Shown: positions 1 to 5,862, counted from the first letter of the stretch. The stretch: 10,340 bases of DNA from Nanobdellota archaeon (GCA_030018575.1 JASEIA010000055.1:1-10340); one strand, 5' to 3'. Notes: generated from the sequence alone by a model not told the origin. Program-made: numbers and translations.

Positions 1-324
1 AGGCAGCAGACAGCTTCGATGGTGCTTTTGGCTGCTGTAAGAAGAATTTCAGAGGATTTTGTAATGCTTAAGGAGGCAAGAAGGGAGGTTTTGCAGGACC
101 AGATGGACATTGACAATGCAGAGAAGATAATAACAGCCATTGAAGAAAAGAAAATCAAGATAAGGGAAGTGAGGACAGATGTTCCTTCGCCGTTTGCGTT
201 CAACCTGGTTGCTCAGGGCTATTCAGACATCATGAAAATGGAGGACAAGGCGGAGTTCCTGAAGAGGATGCACCAGATGGTTCTTGCGAAAGTGGCTTTG
301 AAAGAAGGGAAAGAGAAGAAATAA
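1..324 (+). CDS. Lhr-type ATP-dependent helicase, C-terminal end (partial)
   Basis: The frame is open from base 1, so only the last 107 residues of a larger protein are present. The tail reads like the extreme C-terminus of archaeal Lhr-type (COG1201) superfamily 2 helicases: an acidic helical stretch (DMDIDNAEKI-like), then the recognisable TDVPSPFAFNLVAQGYSD, then a Met- and Lys-rich helix ending KEGKEKK. These large DNA-dependent ATPases unwind or translocate on nucleic acid during repair; the motor domains would lie left of the window. Assignment rests on recall of the tail, so Lhr is likely but not proven. Oddity: two partial copies of this gene's last codons recur downstream, each after a regulator/nucleotidyltransferase operon, marking the 3' end of this gene as an insertion point. 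A 6-bp hairpin follows the stop at 327-341. Confidence 0.75.
   Translation, partial: RQQTASMVLLAAVRRISEDFVMLKEARREVLQDQMDIDNAEKIITAIEEKKIKIREVRTDVPSPFAFNLVAQGYSDIMKMEDKAEFLKRMHQMVLAKVALKEGKEKK
232..324 (+). repeat. Direct repeat, copy A (helicase 3' end)
   Basis: This is the in-gene copy of a sequence repeated at 1924-1977 and 3352-3412. Bases 268-317 match 1924-1973 without mismatch over 50 bp, after which copy B lacks one codon. Bases 232-292 match 3352-3412 with three mismatches in 61 bp. The segment shared by all three copies is 268-292, beginning at ATGC and ending at GCGAAAG. Confidence 0.95.
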
Positions 325-370
325 GCTATGCTTTCAGCATATTATCCCCGTTCTATTATTTCCACTTAAA

Positions 371-390
371 AGCGAAAAGTATATAAATAA
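371..390 (+). promoter_or_regulatory. TATA promoter of first cassette operon
   Basis: An A-rich BRE-like stretch (agcgaaaag) runs into the TATA box GTATATAAATAA. Its centre is about 26 bases before the ATG at 410, the spacing expected for a leaderless archaeal transcript. No Shine-Dalgarno sequence is visible before the ATG. Confidence 0.7.
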
Positions 391-409
391 GGAACATTTA
401 AATGGAAAT

Positions 410-1276
410 ATGGAACTTTCACAGACTGAACTAAAATTCATCCAGATGGTGGCGGCAGGGGAAATTGAAATAAAGCAGATAGCCGCAAGGCTGAAAATAG
501 GCATAAAGCAGGCTTACAGGGTGTGCAGGGCGCTTGAGCAGAAGGGGCTTTTGGAGCGCGGAAGAAAGGCATTAAGCCTCTCAAAAGCGCCGATAGCTGT
601 AATGCTTTCAAATCTCATTTCAGAAAACCCCAACACAATTCCTTTGCTTGCAGATTCCGGGATTCCCATACTTGCATCGCTTTTAACCTCCAAAAGCACA
701 GCAGAAATTGCAAGTGAAACAGGCATGAAAAAGAGCATTATTTACAGAAAGCTGAAACAGGCATTGAATATAAGCGCTGTAAGGAAAGAAAATAGGAAGT
801 ATGCAATAAATGAGAAAGTGTGGCAGAGGCTGAAAGAGCTTTTATTTGCCATTAATCAGCAGGAAGAGACAATAGACCCAAGGGCGCCTTTGGGCTCCAT
901 TATCTACTTCACGAACAAGAAGGAAATAGTATTCTCAAACAAGGCAAAAATAGAAGACCCTCTTACCGCCTTTTCAAGATATGCGGATTATGGCATAAAG
1001 CTGCTCCTGCCGACAAACTTCTATTATCTCCCTAAAAAAAAGCTTTCATTAAAAGACATATTTTTGCATTCCCTATGGACAGCAAACAAGATAAAAGATA
1101 CAAGGCATATAATTTATATAGCCCTGCTTTATATATCCCATAAGAAGCAATTGCACAATATAAAACATCCTGTGCTGGACAATATAACGCTAATATTGAA
1201 AGGGGCAAAAATTGAAGAATATCCTTCACTGGATGAAATAAAGGAGAAGGCAGAGCTATATGATATCAAGATTTGA
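410..1276 (+). CDS. Two-HTH regulator, putative antitoxin of cassette 1
   Basis: A 288-residue protein with two predicted helix-turn-helix regions: residues 5-55 (IKQIAARLKIGIKQAYRVCRAL, typical winged-helix spacing) and about 85-140 (TAEIASETGMKKSIIYRKL). The C-terminal half, about 155-285, has a YGIKLLLPTNFYYLPKK stretch and a helical LKDIFLHSL region, as in archaeal regulators paired with nucleotidyltransferases. Its stop lies beyond the start of the next gene (17-bp overlap), so the two are translationally coupled. The order regulator then nucleotidyltransferase matches AbiEi/AbiEii-type toxin-antitoxin operons, in which the DNA-binding partner represses the operon and antagonises the toxin. 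The antitoxin role is inferred from context. The ATG at 410 was chosen because it lies the right distance from the TATA box; the ATG at 402 leads to an early stop. Confidence 0.7.
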   Translation: MELSQTELKFIQMVAAGEIEIKQIAARLKIGIKQAYRVCRALEQKGLLERGRKALSLSKAPIAVMLSNLISENPNTIPLLADSGIPILASLLTSKSTAEIASETGMKKSIIYRKLKQALNISAVRKENRKYAINEKVWQRLKELLFAINQQEETIDPRAPLGSIIYFTNKKEIVFSNKAKIEDPLTAFSRYADYGIKLLLPTNFYYLPKKKLSLKDIFLHSLWTANKIKDTRHIIYIALLYISHKKQLHNIKHPVLDNITLILKGAKIEEYPSLDEIKEKAELYDIKI

Positions 1277-1916
1277 GGAAATAAAGCGGCTTTTTGAAGA
1301 GCTTGATTCTGCATCATCAAGAAAAGTGCATTTTTTCATGATAGGCGGCGGGGTGATGCTTTTTCACGGGCTAAAGCCTGCAACAAAGGACATAGACCTT
1401 GTTGTTGCAACAGAGGAAGAATTTGTTGAATGCGGAAAGACGCTGAAAAAGGCGGGATTTGTGGCAAAGCTTCCTGATTCTGATTATAAGCATTTTAACC
1501 TCAGCCAGATATTCATACGGGACGATTTTAGGATAGACTTATTCAACAAGAGAGTTTGCAAGGGCTTTTCTCTGTCTTCTTCCATGGCTAAGAGGGCATT
1601 AAAGGAGGTTTCAATGGCAAATGTTAAGCTTTCTTTATGCTCTCTTGAGGATATCTTCCTGTTCAAGTCAATGACTGAAAGGGAAGGGGATTTGTCTGAC
1701 TGCATTGCATTGGCAAGAATGGGGCTTGACTGGCCGGCTATGCTTGACGAGCTAAAGCGGCAAATCAAAGCTTCAGGAAATTACATCTGGATAACGTGGG
1801 TTGCTGAAAGGCTTGAAATTCTTCAGGAAAGGGGGCTTGTAATTCCGATAATGGCGGATGTTGCCGAAATGGCTGAGAAATATTATTTACATCTTGAACA
1901 AAAGCAGGGCAAATAG
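1260..1916 (+). CDS. Nucleotidyltransferase-fold protein, putative toxin of cassette 1
   Basis: A 218-residue protein with the hallmarks of the minimal nucleotidyltransferase superfamily: FMIGGGVMLFHG at residues 26-37, KDIDL at 43-47 carrying two metal-binding acids (D44, D46), a third acid in FRIDLF (D93), and a downstream LFKSMTEREGDLSDCIAL segment (about 134-151) equivalent to the K..R..KD..D region of AbiEii/DUF6036-like proteins. Such enzymes transfer nucleotides, and AbiEii or MenT-type toxins modify tRNA ends, but the target here cannot be read from sequence. All catalytic acids are present, so it looks active. It overlaps the upstream regulator by 17 bp and is followed seven bases later by a copy of the helicase 3' end. 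Confidence 0.75.
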   Translation: MISRFEEIKRLFEELDSASSRKVHFFMIGGGVMLFHGLKPATKDIDLVVATEEEFVECGKTLKKAGFVAKLPDSDYKHFNLSQIFIRDDFRIDLFNKRVCKGFSLSSSMAKRALKEVSMANVKLSLCSLEDIFLFKSMTEREGDLSDCIALARMGLDWPAMLDELKRQIKASGNYIWITWVAERLEILQERGLVIPIMADVAEMAEKYYLHLEQKQGK

Positions 1917-1923
1917 CTATTGA

Positions 1924-1977
1924 ATGCACCAGATGGTTCTTGCGAAAGTGGCTTTGAAAGAAGGGAAAGAGAAATAA
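1924..1977 (+). repeat. Direct repeat, copy B (displaced helicase 3' end)
   Basis: Fifty bases are identical to 268-317 of the helicase gene. A three-base deletion follows, then the same AAATAA stop. The copy begins at an ATG and stays open in the helicase frame (MHQMVLAKVALKEGKEK, stop), so 17 codons of the helicase terminus survive. It separates the two regulator/nucleotidyltransferase operons. Confidence 0.95.
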
Positions 1978-2008
1978 TTACATTAGCCTCAAATGTTTGA
2001 TATAATAG

Positions 2009-2023
2009 AAAAGTTTATATATT
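2009..2023 (+). promoter_or_regulatory. TATA promoter of second cassette operon
   Basis: AAAAG followed by TTTATATATT lies about 26 bases before the ATG at 2044. This spacing favours a leaderless mRNA starting at 2044 and argues against the in-frame upstream ATG at 1993, which lies before the TATA box. Confidence 0.7.
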
Positions 2024-2043
2024 ACTTAATATGCATTAGCTAT

Positions 2044-2679
2044 ATGGCAAAAATAAGCTTACTGGAAACTGCAAGGAAGCTGGAAGGGCTGCACACTGCA
2101 GAGGATATAAGCATTGCAAGGGGCATAAGCCAAAAAAAGGCAATAGAGCTAATATACAGAATGAGAAAAAAGGGGTTTGTAAAAACACAGGGCGGCGGAA
2201 AGCAAAAAAGGTTTTATTATATCTCCCCCGAAGGCGTGTCTGGCGGAACAAGCTATTATGACATCATAAACAAGTACGCACCGATAGGCGCGCGCGTGCA
2301 GCCCATAAGGGATTATAAAGTGCACGGGCGAAGGATAACAAATGAAGAGGCGCTGGTATTTGCAATTGAGTCAGACAGCATAAGGGCAATTATTGCGGCA
2401 TTATCCTTGTTTAAGCATATCACAAAATGGGCGCTGCTCAGCAGGCTTGCAAGAGGAGAGCTTAAAAGAGAGGTTTGCGCTTTATATGAGGTGGCAAGAA
2501 GCATCATGCGGGTCAGGAAAATGCCTGAACAGTTTAAAAAAAGCGCTAATCCGCACAAGAAAGACAGATATGCTTATATAATCCCAAAAATGAGTTCAGA
2601 TGATTTCAATAAAATAGAGCGGAGATGGAAGGTGCGCATCCCATTAAATAATGCAGATTTGGAGGAATATGTTAAATGA
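2044..2679 (+). CDS. Winged-helix regulator, putative antitoxin of cassette 2
   Basis: A 211-residue protein counted from ATG 2044, chosen because the TATA box lies just upstream. Residues 1-60 form a winged helix: helices in LLETARKLEGLHTAEDIS and GISQKKAIELIYRMRKKG, then a Gly/Lys-rich wing (TQGGGKQKRFYYI) and SPEG. The rest is helical and basic (RRITNEEALVFAIESDS..., KWALLSRLARGELKREV), resembling archaeal AbiEi-like proteins. It overlaps the next gene by four bases (ATGA). It has one winged helix where the cassette 1 regulator has two, and no obvious sequence similarity to it, so the two cassettes are not recent copies of one another. The antitoxin role is inferred from pairing with a nucleotidyltransferase. 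Confidence 0.7.
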   Translation: MAKISLLETARKLEGLHTAEDISIARGISQKKAIELIYRMRKKGFVKTQGGGKQKRFYYISPEGVSGGTSYYDIINKYAPIGARVQPIRDYKVHGRRITNEEALVFAIESDSIRAIIAALSLFKHITKWALLSRLARGELKREVCALYEVARSIMRVRKMPEQFKKSANPHKKDRYAYIIPKMSSDDFNKIERRWKVRIPLNNADLEEYVK

Positions 2680-3335
2680 TAACTGCAAAACAGCAGGAAG
2701 GGCTGTTCCTTAACGCAGCCTCAAAGCTGAAAAAAAGAATAACTTGTTATGCAGCAGGCGGGACAGCAATGCTCTTTTATGGGTTTAAAGAGACAACAAA
2801 AGACATTGACCTTATTTTTACTGCAGAGAGGGACAGGCAGTATTTTATAGAGGCAATACAAGAGATTGGCTATAACAGCATGAGCCCCATAAAGGTGTAT
2901 GGCAATAAGGAAAACAGGCCGGTAATGCTCACAAGGGGCAGTGAAAGATTTGACCTTTTCCTCATAAAAGTTATCTCCTTTGTCCTTTCGGAAAATATGC
3001 AGAAAAGATGCGAACAAACGCATGAATATGCAGGCAAGCTGGTGCTGAAAATAATGAACCCGCATGATGTCCTGCTTATGAAATGCGCCACAGACAGAAT
3101 TAAGGACAGGGAAGATGCAAAGAGCATTATAGAAAACACAAAGATAAAATGGGAAGTCATAATAGAGGAAGCAAACAGCCAGGTGATTCACGGGCACGAG
3201 AAAAAGGCGGTTTTTGAGCTTGGCTGCTTTCTGGATGAGATTAAGACAGAACTGAAAGTTAATGTTCCGCAATGGGTTATTGAAAAGCTCTATTCACTTC
3301 TGGAACAGGAAATAAAGCGCTGGGTAAAGAAATAA
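2676..3335 (+). CDS. Nucleotidyltransferase-fold protein, putative toxin of cassette 2
   Basis: A 219-residue protein of the same fold as the cassette 1 enzyme but clearly diverged. It has YAAGGTAMLFYGFK at residues 25-38, KDIDL at 42-46 (D43, D45), a third acid in RFDLF (D93), and a strong LLMKCATDRIKDREDAKSI segment at about 133-151, the K...R.KD..D signature of AbiEii/DUF6036-like nucleotidyltransferases. The metal-binding acids fall at nearly the same residue numbers in both proteins, so they share architecture. Translational coupling by ATGA overlap with the regulator supports a toxin-antitoxin type operon. The substrate is unknown. A T-rich stretch and the third helicase-end repeat follow directly. 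Confidence 0.78.
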   Translation: MITAKQQEGLFLNAASKLKKRITCYAAGGTAMLFYGFKETTKDIDLIFTAERDRQYFIEAIQEIGYNSMSPIKVYGNKENRPVMLTRGSERFDLFLIKVISFVLSENMQKRCEQTHEYAGKLVLKIMNPHDVLLMKCATDRIKDREDAKSIIENTKIKWEVIIEEANSQVIHGHEKKAVFELGCFLDEIKTELKVNVPQWVIEKLYSLLEQEIKRWVKK

Positions 3336-3351
3336 TTTGTTTATTTTTTGT
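3336..3351 (+). terminator. T-rich stretch after cassette 2
   Basis: TTTGTTTATTTTTTGT follows the stop codon. Archaeal factor-dependent or intrinsic termination commonly uses such U-runs without a hairpin. It lies exactly between the operon and repeat copy C. Only the T-run supports this call. Confidence 0.35.
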
Positions 3352-3412
3352 ATGAAAATGGAGGACGAGGCAGAGTTCCTGAAGAGGATGCGCCAGATGG
3401 TTCTTGCGAAAG
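3352..3412 (+). repeat. Direct repeat, copy C (displaced helicase 3' end)
   Basis: It matches helicase bases 232-292 with three substitutions in 61 bp: Lys to Glu, a silent change in an Ala codon, and His to Arg. The match starts at an ATG and ends abruptly after GCGAAAG. The sequence beyond differs from copies A and B. Confidence 0.95.
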
Positions 3413-3486
3413 GGGGAGAGGCATTTGTTGACAAGTGCTTTTACGAAATGCATCACGTGCTGCAGAAAACCCAGGGCAAGTCCTGA
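3352..3486 (+). pseudogene. Displaced helicase C-terminal fragment with a different tail
   Basis: A 44-codon open frame continues the helicase frame through repeat copy C (MKMEDEAEFLKRMRQMVLAK) and then a tail unlike the current helicase end (GGEAFVDKCFYEMHH, finishing VLQKTQGKS). Its TGA abuts the stop of the convergent basic-protein gene with no gap. No TATA box or ribosome-binding site precedes it, so it is probably not expressed as a gene. If the cassettes entered by recombination inside the repeat, this tail could be the original end of the helicase, replaced in the live gene by VALKEGKEKK. Alternatively the tail comes from some other broken gene; I do not recognise it. Confidence 0.5.
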
Positions 3487-3609
3487 TTATCTTTTTCTCT
3501 TTTTTTTGCCGAAACTTTTCAAGAGCTTTTTAACTTTTGAAGCTTTGCTTTTGTTGCTCGGCTTCCTGCCTTTGAAAACTTTCTTTTTTACAGACTTTTT
3601 CTTTGCCAT
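3487..3609 (-). CDS. Small Lys/Arg-rich basic protein (40 aa)
   Basis: Reading from the ATG at 3609, this encodes MAKKKSVKKKVFKGRKPSNK, then a KASKVKKLLKSF segment and the ending GKKKRKR: about half Lys or Arg, with almost no acidic residues. A strong Shine-Dalgarno GAGGTG lies five bases upstream, unlike the leaderless genes nearby, which argues for real translation. The composition suggests a nucleic-acid-binding or ribosome-associated peptide, but no family is recognised. It lies just downstream, on the same strand, of the structured RNA region at 3630-3860. No separate TATA box is visible between them, so it may be read from the RNA's promoter, making that RNA its leader. The plus-strand open frame across this stretch is a shadow. 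Confidence 0.65.
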   Translation of the reverse strand: MAKKKSVKKKVFKGRKPSNKSKASKVKKLLKSFGKKKRKR

Positions 3610-3613
3610 CAAA

Positions 3614-3620
3614 TCACCTC
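3614..3620 (-). promoter_or_regulatory. Shine-Dalgarno site of the 40-aa basic protein
   Basis: GAGGTGA on the minus strand ends four bases before the ATG. It is complementary to the usual 16S anti-SD core and fixes the start at 3609. Confidence 0.75.
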
Positions 3621-3629
3621 AAGATTAAG

Positions 3630-3860
3630 ATTGCGCTGATTCTGGACTCGGTGAAAGAGTTCCTCAAACAACAAGCGAATGCAATCTTTACCTTTCGCTC
3701 TGCTTTAAAGGTTATCTCCTTCGTACCATAGGGAAGCTTAACAGGCGCAGGTTTTCACGATGAGTTATAGTCCAGGCACCGTGTAACATGGCTGAACACC
3801 TGACAGAGGCTTGTATGGACACACCCTTTCCAGGGCAACCGAAGTGTCCCTCAGCGCATA
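3630..3860 (-). ncRNA. Candidate structured RNA, about 230 nt, family not recognised
   Basis: Read on the minus strand, the two ends pair perfectly: TGCGCTGA (3858-3851) with TCAGCGCA (3639-3632). Inside lie a hairpin GGACAC/GTGTCC (3849-3844 with 3822-3817) whose tip is CCCT-GGAA-AGGG, a GNRA-type tetraloop; a long-range helix ACAAGC/GCTTGT (3814-3809 with 3676-3671); a stem AGG/CCT-based (about 3804-3770); an alternative pair ACCTTT/AAAGGT or GAGCGAA/TTCGCTT in 3712-3673; and a hairpin GGAACTC/GAGTCC (3663-3644). All nest without conflict apart from that one alternative. No open frame covers the region. A TATA box on the same strand would start transcription at the first base of the closing stem. 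The size suits RNase P or SRP RNA, but I could not find their conserved motifs. The strand is likely, not certain, because some stems gain G-U pairs only on the plus strand. Confidence 0.6.
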
Positions 3861-3876
3861 ATATAGCATATTATTG

Positions 3877-3890
3877 ATATATATAAAGAC
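3877..3890 (-). promoter_or_regulatory. TATA promoter of the structured RNA
   Basis: The minus strand reads GTCTTTATATATAT. The box centre near 3882 places transcription start at about 3857, within a base or two of the closing stem of the RNA (3858). The AT-rich motif is nearly symmetric, so polarity comes from position rather than sequence. Confidence 0.5.
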
Positions 3891-3975
3891 TATTGTAATG
3901 CAACATATATGTTGATGTATATAGGTTAGAAGAGCGCGTGGTTCCCCGAAATTATGACATCTCGGAAAGGCGGCT
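3891..3975. other. Intergenic stretch with small dyads
   Basis: It holds the palindrome AACATATATGTT (3902-3913), another TATA-like run (3919-3924), and a short imperfect stem TTCCCCGA / TCGGAA (3942-3949 with 3962-3967). No coding frame, tRNA or C/D box pattern was found. The first dyad could be an operator for either flanking promoter; nothing shows this directly. Confidence 0.3.
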
Positions 3976-3990
3976 AATGTTTTTATACTC
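3976..3990 (+). promoter_or_regulatory. TATA promoter of the UPF0282 gene
   Basis: TAATGTTTTTATACT lies about 26 bases before the ATG at 4010, consistent with a leaderless transcript. Confidence 0.6.
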
Positions 3991-4009
3991 TTAAATCAGC
4001 TTCATTAGC

Positions 4010-4909
4010 ATGAAAATCATTCCTCTTGCTGCTGATTCTTTCGGAACAAGGAGCATGGCTTGCTTTGTTTCTACAAATGATGTTAATGTTCTGATAGACC
4101 CTTCTGTTTCCTTGGGGCCTGTTCGCTATAACAAGCCTCCGCACGCCAGAGAAATAAAAAGAATGAATGAGCATTGGGGAGCTATAAAGAAATACGCTAA
4201 GAAAGCGGACATTCTGGTTATAACTCATTATCACTACGACCACTATAACCCTGAATATCCTTTAATGTACAAGGGAAAGATTATTTTTTTAAAGCATCCT
4301 ACTGAGAACATAAATAAAAGCCAGAAAAAGAGGGCTGCTTATTTTCTTAAGAAGATAAAGGGTTTGCCAAAGCAGATTGAGTTTTCTGATGGAAGGGAGT
4401 TTAAGTTCGGGAAGACAAGGATTGCATTTTCAAAAGAGACTTTTCATGGCACGAATAATAAACTGGGGTATGTGACTGAAGTTTTGGTTGATGACGGCAA
4501 GGAAAGGTTTGTGCATACTTCTGACATTGAAGGGCCCGCTGTGCAAAAGCAGCTGGATTTTATATTGGAAGCAAACCCTCATACTTTATACTTAGATGGG
4601 CCATTGAGTTATATGCTTGGCTTCAGGTATTCCCAAAGTGACTTGAATAAGTCAATCAATAATCTCATTAAGATATTCTCCAAAACAAAAATAAAGACAC
4701 TGATTGTCGACCACCACTTCTTAAGGGATTTGAAATGGAAGGAAAGGTTTGAAAAGGTGTTCAAGGCGGCTGAAAAAAAGAAAGTCAGGGTAATGACTGC
4801 TGCTGAATACGCAGGACAGAAGATAGAGATGCTTGAGGCAAACAGGAATGCGCTCTGGAAGGAGCATCCGAATGAGAAAGCAAAGCTGAATAAGGCGCTG
4901 GAAGAGTAG
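4010..4909 (+). CDS. UPF0282-type metallo-beta-lactamase-fold hydrolase
   Basis: A 299-residue protein. The start (MKIIPLAADSFGTRSMACFV), the LIDPSVSLGPVRYNKPPH block at residues 28-45 and the metal-binding motif THYHYDH (H73, H75, D77, H78) match the archaeal UPF0282/COG2248 family of predicted hydrolases. Further expected ligands are ETFHG (near residue 145), HTSDIEGP (Asp in the fourth motif) and VDHHFLRD near 240. The full metal site is present, so the enzyme is probably active, but the substrate of this family is not established. It is complete in length. It converges on the Fic gene, with only six bases between the stops, and its own TATA box indicates a single-gene unit. Confidence 0.85.
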   Translation: MKIIPLAADSFGTRSMACFVSTNDVNVLIDPSVSLGPVRYNKPPHAREIKRMNEHWGAIKKYAKKADILVITHYHYDHYNPEYPLMYKGKIIFLKHPTENINKSQKKRAAYFLKKIKGLPKQIEFSDGREFKFGKTRIAFSKETFHGTNNKLGYVTEVLVDDGKERFVHTSDIEGPAVQKQLDFILEANPHTLYLDGPLSYMLGFRYSQSDLNKSINNLIKIFSKTKIKTLIVDHHFLRDLKWKERFEKVFKAAEKKKVRVMTAAEYAGQKIEMLEANRNALWKEHPNEKAKLNKALEE

Positions 4910-4915
4910 CCAATC

Positions 4916-5800
4916 TTATAAGTATCTCTTATTCTCCTTAATATGCCCCTTTATCATCCACACTGCAAATATGCTGTCTGTCTTTTTTACCTGCGCCCTT
5001 TGCAGTGCATTATAATAGCTGTCCCTTCTGGTATAGGGTATATCCAGCATAGGATAGCCATGCTTATGCAAAACAAAATTCATCATTATCCTCGAAATCC
5101 TTCCGTTGCCGTCTGCAAAAGGGTGTATTGTTACAAATTTAAGGTGCACTAGGGCGGCAAGCTCAACAGGATGCATTTTAGATTTATTTTTTCCATACCA
5201 TCTGAAAAACTCTTTTAGTAAAGGATAAACCTCTGCAGGGAAAGGCGGCATGAACTTGCTTCCTGATATGGCTACCTGATGCTTCCTTATATTTCCGGCA
5301 ATATTCGCCTTTGTTTCTTTCAGCAGTATCCTGTGCCATTCAAGCAAAAGCTGCAATGAAATATCTTTTTTGCATTTCAACATTTCGTAAAACAGCTTTT
5401 TATGGGCTTCTGCCTCTTTCACGTCCCTTATAGGCTTTGATTTGGGTGTTATGCCTTTCTCAAGCAGGTTTGCAGTTTCCCTTAAAGTCAGGGTTGAGCC
5501 TTCTATTCTCTGGGTATCGTAAGTGAATTTTATTGCAAAGGTTTCTGTTTCTTTCTCAAAAGCACTTTTGGGCATGTGGGCTATTTCTGCCTTATATCCT
5601 TTCTTTATCTTTTCAATAATGCTGTAAAACTTTTCCTTGTATATGCTGTTTATAAATTCTTTTTTTATATCTTCAATATTCTTTGGCATTTCCTTGCCTA
5701 GATAAAGCTCCTTCTTTTGCACTTTGCCATTTGCCCTAAAGCTGTGCTCCAAATAGTAATATTCTTGCTTCCAGGCTTGCTTTTTCTTAATGCTTGCCAT
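4916..5800 (-). CDS. Fic-domain protein (predicted AMP transferase), class II-like
   Basis: A 294-residue protein with the complete Fic active-site motif HPFADGNGRISR (residues 226-237): catalytic His226, the anion-binding GNGR loop and the closing Arg. Fic enzymes usually move AMP from ATP onto hydroxyl side chains of target proteins. An inhibitory motif TQRIEG (96-101) fits [S/T]xxxE[G/N] and lies N-terminal of the Fic core, as in class II Fic proteins, where the Glu blocks productive ATP binding; activity is therefore probably restrained by default. The N-terminus (YYYLEHSFRANGKVQKKELYLGK) is a small Lys-rich domain common on archaeal Fic proteins. It lies downstream of aCPSF1 on the same strand but has its own TATA box inside an inverted repeat, so it is probably transcribed separately. 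The target is unknown. Confidence 0.9.
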   Translation of the reverse strand: MASIKKKQAWKQEYYYLEHSFRANGKVQKKELYLGKEMPKNIEDIKKEFINSIYKEKFYSIIEKIKKGYKAEIAHMPKSAFEKETETFAIKFTYDTQRIEGSTLTLRETANLLEKGITPKSKPIRDVKEAEAHKKLFYEMLKCKKDISLQLLLEWHRILLKETKANIAGNIRKHQVAISGSKFMPPFPAEVYPLLKEFFRWYGKNKSKMHPVELAALVHLKFVTIHPFADGNGRISRIMMNFVLHKHGYPMLDIPYTRRDSYYNALQRAQVKKTDSIFAVWMIKGHIKENKRYL

Positions 5801-5809
5801 GCTTATATC

Positions 5810-5862
5810 TTACCCCTACATATTTATAAATTTATCGTTTTTATCAAAAATGTAGGGGGTAA
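5810..5862 (-). promoter_or_regulatory. Fic promoter framed by an inverted repeat
   Basis: TTACCCCTACAT (5810-5821) and ATGTAGGGGGTAA (5850-5862) are inverted copies apart from one extra G. Between them, on the minus strand, is AAATTTATAAATA, a TATA box about 26 bases before the Fic ATG. One arm covers the expected initiation region and the other lies just upstream of the BRE position, a layout suited to a dimeric repressor operator. As RNA, the same repeat could instead form a hairpin at the end of the aCPSF1 transcript. Confidence 0.6.

Noticed and set aside
1993..2043. An upstream in-frame ATG extending the cassette 2 regulator by 17 residues.
   Set aside because: It would start before the TATA box, and the added residues are not helix-turn-helix-like.
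2721..3272. Minus-strand open frame of 183 codons opposite the cassette 2 nucleotidyltransferase.
   Set aside because: The plus strand carries the GG, DxD and third-Asp motifs and couples to its regulator; the antisense frame is Cys/Phe-rich with no recognisable domain.
232..3412. A CRISPR-like array, because of three direct repeats.
   Set aside because: Spacing exceeds 1.4 kb, the repeats are helicase codons, and the intervals carry operons.
3404..3628. Plus-strand open frame of 74 codons, Phe/Leu-rich.
   Set aside because: It is the complement of the Lys-rich 40-residue gene on the minus strand, which has the ribosome-binding site; poly-Lys codons read backwards give poly-Phe.
3630..3660. 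Plus-strand GCTGATTCTGGACTCG resembles the 5' end of bacterial tmRNA.
   Set aside because: There is no T-arm, no CCA-type 3' end and no tag frame; tmRNA is not expected in archaea, and the promoter evidence favours the minus strand.
3755..3785. GAGTTATAGTCC resembles the S element of group I introns.
   Set aside because: The P, Q and R elements and a P7 partner in the right order were not found, and there is no interrupted host gene.
3630..3860. RNase P RNA or SRP RNA.
   Set aside because: Size and fold would suit, but the conserved core strings (GAAAGUC and ACAGA..GGCUUAU of RNase P; the asymmetric loop of SRP helix 8) could not be placed convincingly. Kept as unassigned.
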